DNA of 64,000 bases. Source: Castor canadensis (lineage: Eukaryota > Chordata > Mammalia > Rodentia > Castoridae). The stretch covers positions 128,101,490-128,165,489 of the forward strand of contig NC_133396.1 of NCBI RefSeq assembly GCF_047511655.1, read 5' to 3'. The position numbers and the translations under genes are program-made. The notes below the pieces were generated by a model that ran no database searches, was not told the DNA's origin, and was given only the letters and a program-made list of their open reading frames with translations. Below are positions 19,635 through 30,200 of this stretch, in pieces. The number at the start of each line of letters is the position of its first letter. Position 1 is the stretch's first letter.

Positions 19635-22600
19635 CGCATCCTCTGCCCACCTGAGGTCCTGGCTCCCCACCCTGGCCCCCTGCCCCTGCTGTTATCCATG
19701 GCGATGCTGCAGGGAGCCAGGCTGGAGGCCAGAGCTGCTGCCACGGGACATGTGGATGCCTTGGTATCCACACCCACCATCCTCATCCTGAAGCCCTCGT
19801 TACCATGCTGTGATCCTAAGCAGGGGGCTGGGATGATAGGGCTGGGGCTGCCATCCTCACTGACGCCCTAGTCACAGGGAGCTGGAGTCTGGCTCTGGCT
19901 GGCTTTGTGGTGGCCCACCTGGAACGTCATCCAGTGGAGAGCACGTCCTGGTGGGGAGCACACCCTCGGCTAGCTTAGGGGAGGACTAGAAGTGAAGAAG
20001 AGACTGACGCTCTGCCTCCTGGAGCCTCACTCAACACTGAGGACACCTGCCATCACCTCCCTCCCCATCAGTCCCAGCTGCCCAGCTATGCCCAAGGCTT
20101 TGGCACACTCTGCTGGTGGGGCTTTCTGGGGTTTGGTGGAGACCAGCCACCATACCTGCACAAAAGAGAAAATGAGAGACAGAGGCTCCTGGGATCCCAG
20201 AGGGGATGGTACTGATTGTGGAGAGAGAACAGCAGGTCTGAGCAGCGTCTGAGAGCAGGTTGGGAAGGGGTAGCAGAGGAAAAGGGAGAGATCCCCAGAG
20301 AGCAGGGGACAGGGAAGTGAGGGATACTTTCACAAGTAATGAGGATGGAAGGAAGTGGGAAGGGAGGATAGAACTGGTTTCCCCATAGTGAAGCCTTAGT
20401 TTAATGCCAGGTGCAGGGCCAGATGGTCACCTCTGCACCTCCACCTCATCCCCAGAAGCAGCAGGGCCCAGGAGAAGCCACCAGCAGAACACACTGTGGC
20501 CTCAGCTGAGGTCAGTATGAGGACCAAGTTGTAGGGTGAAGGGGAGTCAGGAGTGACAGCCTGGGAGGTGGCTCTTTCTGGGTCAGGGCCTGGTATCTGC
20601 CTCTCCCTCTTGGTGTCAGGGGCAGAGAGAAGACCCTTTCTTATCTAGGGTTGGTCAGCCTTGGGTCTTATGTAGCTAGCTTCTTGCCCCATTTCCCCTG
20701 GGAAGTTCTATGGCCCTGGGGAGAGGGAATGAGACCTTAACTTGGGAAACCAGGTTCCAGGTTCCTTCCCTTCATCCAAAGCGGGACCAGCAGAGGCTGT
20801 GCTCTTACAATCCAAATACCCAGGGAGGCTGGTGGGAAGAGACAGGAGCAAAGTGCGTTCTTCTTCTGCTTCACCCACCTTGAGTGAATGTAGCCAGTGA
20901 GGAGAGAGAGAGGGGAAGCTGAAGGCCTGTGGCCCCCAGGCCTTCCCTGCCAGACTTGCTGCCTGGAGATTCAGCCTAACCTGCAGTATCCCCAAGAATA
21001 CCTACTTCATCCCTCACCAATTCCTCTCCACTCTCCTTCATGGCTGGACCAGTTACTGGTTCAAATGCAAGAAAGATGGCAATTCATTCAACAACTACCA
21101 AGCCCCTTTTATGTACCAGGCACTGTTGTAGGTGCTTAGGATATTCTCGTGCTTCTGAGGGACTACGGACTGGGAAGACTTCACCTATCTGCACTTCTAA
21201 CAGGCTTCTGGAACATGACCCTTGGCTACATGTCCCATCTTCACAGCTCAAGCACCCCAAACCTGTCCTTTCTCCCCTACAGATTGGTAGGTGGAACTAG
21301 CTCCCAGGTCACCCCACTCCCCACAACCCTTTTCTTCCATAAGAAGCATTTTTCAGGGCCTTCCCATTTGTTTGCCTAACTCTTTTTTTTTAAGTGGTAT
21401 TTTTAGAAATACATATAAAATACCAAGAAATAACGTCTGTGCCTCTTCCACCTCTCTCATCCCTTATTTCATAAAGCTGGCTCTTTATGTTGCTTTTCAT
21501 GCCTTAATCTGTGTTTTACGGGGATGACACCTGTTACAGAGACGTATGGAATATAAGTGTTTGTCTGGATGTCGATTCTTTCCTCAGCTCTAGCCTAGGC
21601 CCATTTTCTCTCCACCCATTCCTAGCATGTCAAGGCCACACCCCTTGCCTTTTTGATCCAAAGAAGGAGAGAGGAAAGACTTATTTTAAGGCAGATCTAT
21701 TTTATGCTTTTGTTTACAAAGCAAATCTATTTTCAAAATGTGCAATGTCTGAATGGGATTGGTCAGTGGTGTGAGGAGACTGGGGTGGCTACCCCCCCAG
21801 GTCCCAGTCCGGTGCCCTTCCCTCTTCTCGGATGACTTCCTTCCTTCCCCACTCACCAGTTGGCAAAGGGCTAGTCCCCAGAGCCCACCCAGAGAGCATC
21901 ATTGCCAGGGCAGGGCACTCCCTTGGAGGTCCTGGTCTAAGGATTGATTTCACTGTCAGCTCCAGATGACACCTGAAGGATGTCGTGTGTGAGTGCTCTG
22001 GACGGAAATGTTTACAGTTGTATACACAAGAGGACACCCATGTGGGCGCACACACTCCTCAGATGGGCTCCTGGACTGTGTCCCCTCATCCTGGAAAGGG
22101 AAAGCAGCTTAGTGGCAGCCTGTGCTAATCAGCTTGAAGGATGTCGGTCTGCTCCTGGGCGGACCCATGGTATGGAGCAGAGCCCCCGGGAAGTGGCTTG
22201 GGGTCCTCTGTGCTATCCCAGATAGCACAGGGATAGCTCACACTTCCTCTTGATCCCTCTCTGTCTCCCCCTGGGACCTTCTCTCTGGGGGCTATTCTGA
22301 AGGTGGTGGTACCTCGGTCTGGTATCCAGACCTGAAGCTGCTACCTTGGCTGGGGAGGGTTCCACAGACAACGTAACGTATCAGCCTTGTCCAAGAAGAG
22401 ATCCTGAGAGCTTTGGCAGGCTGCTGCTGGGGCACCAAACTGTGCCAGCTCAGCCTTCCAAACTGCTTACTGACTGTCAAAGTGATCAAGGAGAGAGCCC
22501 TCTTGCAAGGAACTGGCCAGGACGGAAGCCTTGGTCCATACTGAGATCAAGGCTTTTGGAATTTTGCACAGTGCTCCTGGCCAGCTTTTGAAGTCTGACC

Positions 22601-22765
22601 TCCACCTTTGGCATTTGCGCCCCACCCACCCCACGGTTCCCAGCCTAAAGTACCCTGCTATGAATGAACAGGCCCCAAATGGAGGCCCAGGGCTAAGCAA
22701 CCCTCCTAGGGAAAGCCCTGGTGATCACCCAGGGTCTTCCCAATTAGCACATTACCTCCCTGATC

Positions 22766-22771
22766 AATAAA
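22766..22771 (+). terminator. Candidate proximal PLEKHA6 poly(A) signal AATAAA
   Basis: AATAAA lies in the repeat-poor 3' region. A second copy follows at 23037. Either could give a shorter PLEKHA6 transcript. Confidence 0.3.
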
Positions 22772-23278
22772 CCGAGAGGCTGCAATCAAAAACTGCTACT
22801 GTCACTTTAAAGTTTTTCTGAGGTTGCAAGCTTTGCAAGCTGCAGTGTGCTCTCCTGCCTTTGCAAGAGGCATGTTCATGGGCCACGGCTGACTCCTGCA
22901 AGATGGAAACCCTTCCTTCCCCTGTGTAGGCACCCTCCACCTGGCAGCTCTTAAAACTAAGGGAAAATATTATATATATATATACATATCTATTTATGCA
23001 CATATTGGGGTCAATTTGGTTTTGCTAGTAATAGACAATAAACCATAAAAGGACATTTATGATCTCAGTGTCTTTCTTTGGTATAAAAGTGACCTTAGAC
23101 AAAGTTAAGGTTAGATATGCAGAGGACCAAATAGCTGTAGCATCCCCACGGGGGCACCCTGGCTGAATAGGTGAACATTTGCATCCTTTCAGCAGCATTC
23201 TTATTAGATTTAGGTACTGAAGAACCCCAATGAGTTCTGCATTTGTATATTTCAAGTTTGTATAAACCCAATACAGGA

Positions 23279-23284
23279 AATAAA
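23279..23284 (+). terminator. Candidate PLEKHA6 poly(A) signal AATAAA
   Basis: AATAAA is followed about 20 nt later by tgtgtgtctc, a GU-rich downstream element. It is the last of three AATAAA hexamers after the stop and the most convincing end. Confidence 0.5.
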
Positions 23285-23866
23285 ACAAATGGTTTGTACC
23301 TACAGTGTGTGTCTCCCAGTCTACGTCCGTGTCAGCCTCTGGCTGTCCTCTGGGCTCGTGCAGCTTAGGGGCTTGGTAGGAAAGGGGAGCAGGTCTGAGG
23401 GGCTTGGATGGACCCCAAGCCTATGTACCCCTTCTCCCCTATCCTCAGCCTTACTTCTTAGCCTCCCTCCCAGGCAGAAATCCCACAGTTCACAGAAAAG
23501 TGCTGCCTGCCCTTGAGCTGGTGCATAATGCATGCTACCAACACCAGACTCATTGCTTCAGTCCAGGTGACCCCACATTGGGGCTTGTCCCAAGGTCCTA
23601 TATAATGGGATATCAGATGCCTTGGGCCCTGGCACCTTCCTTGGTTTGCCTCTGAGATGGACGATAGGGCCGACCATATGAGAAGGTATATGGTTTGGTG
23701 TGCAGGGGGTACCAGAAAGATCATTCCAGTTTTTATCCAGCCTCGGTCCCTCTGGTTTATTTCTCCTGACAGTTGCTTAGTGGCTATCAGTTATTGAACC
23801 TGAGTATAAAGAACTAGAGCTTCTCAATTTAAGATCTCACTCTGAGAAGTAATTCAACAAGGCCAG

Positions 23867-23955
23867 GAAATCTGGGCATGGTGGTGCAAATCTGTATTCC
23901 CAGCAAGTCTGGAATTTGAGGCTAGACTGGGCTACACAGTGAGGCCATGTCTGAC
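23867..23955 (+). repeat. B1-like SINE fragment
   Basis: 'tctgggcatggtggtgcaaa' to 'ctgggctacacagtgaggcc' is a B1-type unit, shortened at the 3' end. Confidence 0.75.
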
Positions 23956-24289
23956 CAAATGGAACCCGTAAATTCTATGAGGTGGATAGTGAGGATAAAA
24001 TGTGAGCCCAGGATAGTAGCACACCTCAGGGAGCTTCTGTAGAATGTCTGAGGGAGAGATGGTTCAAGAAAAAAAAAAAAGTGAGGAGAGATGGGACGGC
24101 AACCTTCTAATTCCTGGTTTTGTGTTGTTTTGACTTTCATGCTAAATTCTGGACACCTGTTCTCATTTGTCCCTACAGAGCTGGTGGAGTGGGTGTTCTT
24201 TTTTAATATGGACTTGGTAACATCCCCAGGAGAGTTGTAAAGTCTGGTTTCTTTGGGAATCAGGGAGAAGAGAAAGAAAGTTACCTTCT

Positions 24290-24405
24290 ACCAGCTGTAT
24301 GGCACAGTCCTGTAATCTGAGCACTTGGGAAAATGAGGCAGGACTGCGAGTGAGAGGCCAGCCTGGGTTACATGGTGAGACCCTGTCTCCAAACAAAAAA
24401 GACAC
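24290..24405 (+). repeat. B1-like SINE
   Basis: 'ggcacagtcctgtaatctga', 'gaggccagcctgggttacat' and 'gagaccctgtctcc' with an A-rich tail mark a B1 unit. Confidence 0.8.
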
Positions 24406-24974
24406 ATTTCAGGCTGGGGAAGGTGCAAGGAGAGTTTGTCCCTTTTTGTTGTCCCCAGCCTCCATCTGCAGTTCCCTTCAGGCCAGAGCAGTGGCAGGGG
24501 CTTGCAGAGGAGGTGGACTGTGAGATTGCAGAGCACCACCTGGTGTCACTGTCTCCTCTCACAGAATGATGACGCAAGCTTTGCTCCACCTCCATGCCCA
24601 GATCAACCCTCTGACCGTTCTGGGCTGAGTCTGTAAGAGGTAATCCTGAAGGCGGTGGGGAGCAAGGCGTCTGCTCCCCTCTGAGGAGCCATGCTTGGGA
24701 ACTGTTTGACCACTTATCTTTGGAGGGGAGGGGAGTGATGAGGTCAGGCAGGCAGCCAGGCCTCCTGGGCCACACCACACATCCTTGTGTCCCCTTTGCA
24801 GCCTCTGGTGTAGAGCTGGGCACTAGTGCTGAGGTAATTGTGGGAACGCCGTGTGCCACACCCAGCTCCTATGGCTGCATGAAGATCTGGACCAGTCGTT
24901 CAGATTCTTCAGTCTCACGTTCCTCGTCCGTAAAACGAAGATATTAAGCACCCTTAAGGAGCTCTCAAGAAAGT

Positions 24975-25165
24975 CAAGTTGGGTACTGGTGGCTCATGCT
25001 GCCATGGTTGCCAGCCTGGGCAAATAGTTCCTAAGACCCTATCTCAAAAATACACAGTACAAAAAGGGCTGGTGGAGTGGCTCAAGTGGTAGAGTGCCTG
25101 CCTAGCAAGCACGAGGCCCTGAGTTCAAGCCCCTAGTAAAGTCAAATGAGAAATGGCCAAAAAAA
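24975..25165 (+). repeat. Composite SINE
   Basis: A shortened B1-like head ('agcctgggcaaatagttcct') runs into the tRNA-like half 'ctggtggagtggctcaagtg' and 'gagttcaagcccc'. Confidence 0.85.
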
Positions 25166-25369
25166 CACATTGAACATTCGGTTGTGGTGGTGGTGCTGAC
25201 ATTATGAGGCCCCTGGGCCAGCTGCAGGGCCTAAGGAGGAGGGGTTTTCCAAGATCTCTCCTTCACTAGTCCCATGGTTTCGCTGGGAGACGTCATCAGG
25301 TCTGGGGGTTGGCACCAGTGTGTGGGGGGGGACATAAGGGTGGAAGAAGGCAAATATGGTGGAAATACT

Positions 25370-25535
25370 ACGTGCTCTTTTATGAAAATGGAACAGAGAG
25401 ACCTCTTGGAACTACTGTAAGAAGGGGGAAAGGAGGATAAAGCAGAATGATAGAGGAGGTTGAGATACACTGTAGGCAGTTCTATAAATGTCACAATGTG
25501 CCCCCGTACAACAATAACATGCTTTAAAAAAAAAA
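25370..25535 (+). repeat. LINE-like 3' end with poly(A) tail
   Basis: 'aaatgtcacaatgtgccccc' followed by a run of A matches the repeat seen in reverse at 15751-16510. The 3' terminal fragment suggests a 5'-truncated LINE copy. Confidence 0.5.
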
Positions 25536-25959
25536 AAAGCCAACACGGGGAGCAGCCATTGAGCCCTCTGAAGTATTCTTCTCCTGCCCAGTCTTATGCC
25601 TGCAGCCCCAGGGAGCTGGTCATGGGCTGAGACCAACTCCAGCCTTCCAGGGCTACATAATCCTTCCTGGAGTCATTCCTGCGAAAGACCCTCTCCAGCA
25701 GGGTGGGCTGCGGACAGGCCCCTCTGCTCAGCTCTCGTGCTCAGCCGATCAGGTTGGGAGGGCTGACTCAGGTTGTCTAGCTCTCCCAAGCTCACAGGTG
25801 GGTTCCGAGGGTGGGAGTGAGGGTGGGAGCGTCTGGCTGATGCTTTATACACCTGGGGGAGCAGTTTAGAACACAATTTGTGCTGTGAGCAGAAGTGTTT
25901 CATGTTACGTATTAATTGAATACTGTTAATGTTACAAGCATTCATAATTAATAACTACA

Positions 25960-26115
25960 CTCTAACAGTGGCTCGTTAAGTACTGACCTTGTGCCAGGTG
26001 TCCTGTGCACCGCTCATGTAGCTGCCCAAATGCTCATGGCGTGACCATGTAGGTACTATTGTTAGCCAAGAAACTGAGACACAAAAGGGTCTCACCCCCC
26101 AGCTAAGTGACAGCC
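25960..26115 (+). repeat. MIR-like SINE remnant
   Basis: 'gtgccaggtgtcctgtgcac', 'gtaggtactattgttagcc' and 'aagaaactgagacacaaaag' follow the MIR core. Confidence 0.65.
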
Positions 26116-26155
26116 CAAGTTCCCAACCTACCAACGGTTTTCCTATGGGGCATAC

Positions 26156-26172
26156 CGCCCCCTAGAGGGCAA
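26156..26172. promoter_or_regulatory. CTCF-like palindromic motif
   Basis: CGCCCCCTAGAGGGCA matches the CTCF core with one mismatch on either strand. It lies between PLEKHA6 and GOLT1A. Binding is inferred. Confidence 0.35.
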
Positions 26173-27209
26173 TTTGGCAATTTGCAAGAGAGCCTTGGGC
26201 TTGTCTCAAGGAGAAGGAAGGCCACAAAACTCTTGGTGGCATTGAGTGACTGCAATGCACAGGACAGATTTCCAAAACGAAGAAGTGACTTTTGGTTTTG
26301 CATAGCATAGCTCTAGACTTTGGTTTCCTTTGACTTTAAGCTTGTTTATTATACGTGTGTGCAAGCAGTCTGCCCATTTCAAGCCTGTCTCCTTAGCAGA
26401 GTTAGCTTGATTCGAGTTTTAACATATGTTAGGAGATGTCGTAGCATCTGTGACTTCATTTCTGGGCAGAGGGCACGTTACGAAGGGGATAATGGCTGTC
26501 ATGTGTTGAGGACTCTCACTCTACATTGGAACTGTCTGCCCCTTTCTTCAAGCATACAGAGGAGCCAAGGCCGTGCCTTATGGCTACTCAGCTGGTAGGT
26601 GGATAGAACCAGGCCTCCTGAACTGGCTACCCCCCGCCACCCAAGCCACCAGTCCAAATGCAGCAAAACCCCACAGTCCAAAGCTGGGAACTGCTGGAGG
26701 AAAGGAAGTTGAAGTCCCTCACATCTCCCTCCCCATGCCACATTTGCCCTTGGTTTACCCAAATCTGGCTCTCTTGTGAGGTCTGCAACAGCTTTTACTC
26801 AGATGCTTATAGGCCCATAGCATCCAGCATGTGCCCCAGCACAAAACAAAAATGACTTTTAAAATGAATGTAGTATTTTCCAAAGAGACACCTGAGTTCC
26901 AACTCTTCCCATACCCTCCATCAAACCAAGAGAGCAACCCCGGGGACACCTGGACTCCATTTCTTCCACGTACAATCCAGGCTCAGGACTGGGGGGGCTG
27001 GTGGGCGTTGCTCTGGCAGAACAGGAGAAAGGAGCCTGCGTCTTTAAGCAGCCAGTTGTGTATGGGAAGGGAGGGGGGGAAGTTAATGATTTCCCTGAAG
27101 CTCCTTTCACAATTGCCAAGGGTCAGCTTCCCTGTGAGCATGCAAGGCTCAGTCCTCTTGGCGCTCACCACCAGCAGCTGACCCAGAGGACCCCCCCAGG
27201 CTCTGCAGC

Positions 27210-27234
27210 ATGATCTCCATCACTGAGTGGCAGA
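27210..27234 (+). CDS. GOLT1A: GOLT1A exon 1 (start codon)
   Basis: ATG followed by ISITEWQ and one base of the next codon, then gtgagt. This ATG is chosen because the N-terminus equals the family's MISITEWQ. The 5' untranslated start upstream is not resolved. Confidence 0.94.
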
Positions 27235-30200
27235 GTGAGTGCAGAGTCAGTGAAGGGAGCTGGGCTGGAGTGGGAGGGCCAGGCTGGGACGGGTGGGGAA
27301 GTAACCCCCAGCCTGGTCCTCTCCTGGGGACCTACAAATGTGACCTCTGGAGCCAGCGGCTGGCTCGGAGCTGCTGTGTTGGCAGGGCCAGGGCGGGTGT
27401 GGCCCCTGCCTTGCTGGGGGTGGGGGCTGCTCAGGGACCCATGCAACCAGACACCAGGGCCTAGGGAAACTGACCATTCACCCACCAGGCAGGCTGACCC
27501 CTTCCCATCCAGAGTTCTGAGAACTGGGATGTCACCAAAGCAGACCCAGGAGGCCTTTGCCCATTCAGAGCTCTTTCCCCCACAAATCCTGAAGGTCCCC
27601 TGTGGCTCTGGGTCTCTTCTTATCAGAAACTAAACTCCACTTCCCTACCCACAGCACCATAGCCTCCCAGCTAAACATCCCTCCCTGTCCTTAGGGGCGA
27701 TGGTAGGGAGGTGGTTCACAGTGGGGACAGGGGAGGCCACAGGGAAGGGAGACTTCACCGGGGTGAGTCATTTAAAGCCTCTGAGCCCCATTTCCTTATC
27801 CACAAAGGAATAATCATGTTTGGTCTCTGCTGGGTACCAAGCACCATGTCAGGCATAGGACAACTGAGAACAAGATAGAATATTCCCTGCTTACCTTCTA
27901 GAGAAGGAAGACAGATCATCAACTGAGGAAGAAGAGACAAGGTAGCATGTCAGGTGGCCATCAGTCCTCTAGACCAAAGCAAAACAGAGTAAGGGGGCCG
28001 GAGAGTTTGAAGCAAGAAAAGCTGCTGCTTTATATGGAGAAGTCAGGGAAGGCTTTTATACAGAGACCTATAGGGGTGAGAAAGCAGGGCTATATGGAGG
28101 GGAAATGTTCCAGGAACATGAAACAGTCAGTGCAAAGGCCCTGAGGTAGCATACTTGGTGTGTTTAAAGACCAAGAAGGAGGTTGGTGTGGCTGGAGCAG
28201 CATGAGTAAAGGGGAGAGCTCAGGTCAGGGAGGTCACTGAGGGGCTGACCTTTGACCATGGTAAGGACCTTGACTTTATTAACGTAAGATGAGAAACCTT
28301 TGGAGGGTGTTGAGCAGGGGAGCTCTGGGTGCTAGGAGGGTTATGGCAGCAAAGGAGAGACGGATTTTGTGGTGAGAGAAGGTGGAGTAGACCAGGGTGT
28401 TAGCAGAGCGGTGGTGGGACACGGTCCATGCTAGATCTGTTTTGGGGAATTTGCTGATGGACCAGAATGCCTCCCCTAGCTGGGCCAGTGGCTCATGCCT
28501 ATAATCCTAGCTACTTAGGAGGCGAATAGTTCTTGAGACCACATCTCCAAAATAACTGGAGCGAAATGGACTGAAGGCATGGCTCCAACAGTAGAGCACC
28601 TGTTTTGTAAGGGGAAAGTCCTGAATTCAAACCCCAGTCCCACCAAAAAAAAAAAACAAAAAGTCTCTCCAGTTTGTAGCCTGGGCAGTGGGCAGGACTC
28701 GGGGGGAGGGGAGCAGGAGTTGGGTTTTGTCACACTGAGCAGGTTTGCGCTCTTAGCCATCCAACTGAGATGTCAGGTAGGGGGCTGGGTGTATGAATCT
28801 GGGGCTCAAGAGAGAGACCTGGCTGGAGAGGGAAATGCAGGAGGCCACATTTGGAGGGAGCCTAAAACTGTGAGTGTGTGTGAGATCGTGGGCTCACAGC
28901 TTCTCAGTCACCCCGCTGCTGGCATTTTGTTGTGGGGGCTGTGCTGTGCATTGTAGGATTTTAGTAGTATCCCTGGTCTCTACTCACTACATACCAGCAG
29001 CAACCACCACCCCCCCATTGCCAGTTTGTGACAGCCAACATGTCTCCAACATTGTCAAATGTCCCCTGGGGATCAAAATTGCCTCCCTCTAACCCAGCTG
29101 AGAATCAAAATATAGAGAGAAGAGGCTGTGCCCTGACCCACGAGTATAACAATGTACTCTTACCAAATGTGACAAGTCCTACGAAGAATGTGCTATAAGA
29201 AGTCCTACGAGAGGGAGCAATGAGGGAGCAGAGAGGAACTGACATTTGAGTTGAGACCTGAAGGGTGAGGAGGGGTGCTGCAGGGAAGGAAACCTCACAT
29301 ACAAAGGCCCTGAGGCAGGAAGGCTCATTGAGGAAATCATGTGGGGGCTATGGTGGACTGAAAGGAAAGTAGAATGAGATAAAATTGGGGGTCCTGTCAT
29401 GCCTGGCCAGCAAGCCATGCTGTGAATGAAAGTTCTCTGTTTCATTCTAAGGGACTGGGAAGCCATTCGGGATTCTTTTTGTGTGTGGATTTGAACTCAG
29501 GGCTTCATGCTTGCAAAGCAGGTGCTCTACTGCCTGAGCCACACCTCCGGTCCATTTTGCTATACTTATTTTTTGGAGATGGGGGGAGGAGCGGTCTCAC
29601 CAGCTATTTGCCCAGGCTGGCCTTGAACCTTGATCCTCCTGATATTAGGAGTAGTTAGGATTTATAGGCAAGAGCCACCGGCCAGTATGGGGTTTATGGG
29701 GTTGGAACTCAGAGCTACCTGCTTGCTAAGCAGCCACTCTAACACTTGAGCCACACCCTCAGTCCTTTTTGCTTTAGTTATTTTTCAGATAGGGTGACAG
29801 GTTTTTTTTGTTTTTTACCTGGCTTGCCTGGACCTCAGTCCTCCTATTTAGGCCTCTCACATAGCTAGAACCACAGGCACATGCCACCCAACTTAGTCTA
29901 TGAAATGGGGTCTCACTAACTTTTTGCCTGCGCTGATCTCAAACTGCGGTCCTCCTGATCTCTTCCCAAGTAGCTGGGATTACAGGCGTGAGCCACCACA
30001 CCGGGCCCAGCCATGAGAGATTCTGAGCAGTTCGCTGATATGATGGGATGGTATGCTTTGCAAGGCCCCTTGAGGGCTGTGGGGAGGAGAGCTTCGAGGG
30101 TGGCAGGAATGAAGCAGGAGACCAAATGGGAGTGGCTGCAAGAGTTCAGGAAAAAGAAGCTGGCTGGGGGTTAAGTTGCTAAGAGTGAAATGGACAGCTG

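Larger units (their letters stand above)
18932..23305 (+). other. PLEKHA6: PLEKHA6 3' region: untranslated sequence, likely with one intron
   Basis: No coding gene or young SINE is seen across this 4.4-kb stretch after the stop codon, which fits a long 3' UTR. A probable intron (18940-19581) has a GTAAGC donor and a good acceptor. AATAAA hexamers at 22766, 23037 and 23279 offer three possible ends; the last has a TG-rich stretch just downstream. A short segment near 21075-21130 resembles an old interspersed repeat ('caggcactgttgtaggtgctt'). The extent is inferred from repeat-poor content and poly(A) signals. Confidence 0.55.
23306..27209. other. PLEKHA6-GOLT1A intergenic stretch
   Basis: It holds B1 and composite SINEs, one LINE 3' end, a MIR remnant and one CTCF-like motif. 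The GOLT1A promoter must lie in the last few hundred bases, but no TATA box or CpG island is obvious. I see no other gene. Confidence 0.6.
29130..30175 (+). repeat. Ancient interspersed repeat split by SINEs
   Basis: The same family as at 27820-28420: 'gacatttgagttgagacctg', 'caaaggccctgaggcaggaa' and 'ctgggaagccattcgggatt'. It resumes after 30008 with 'gagattctgagcagttcgct'. Two minus-strand composite SINEs (29476-30008) interrupt it. Confidence 0.5.
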
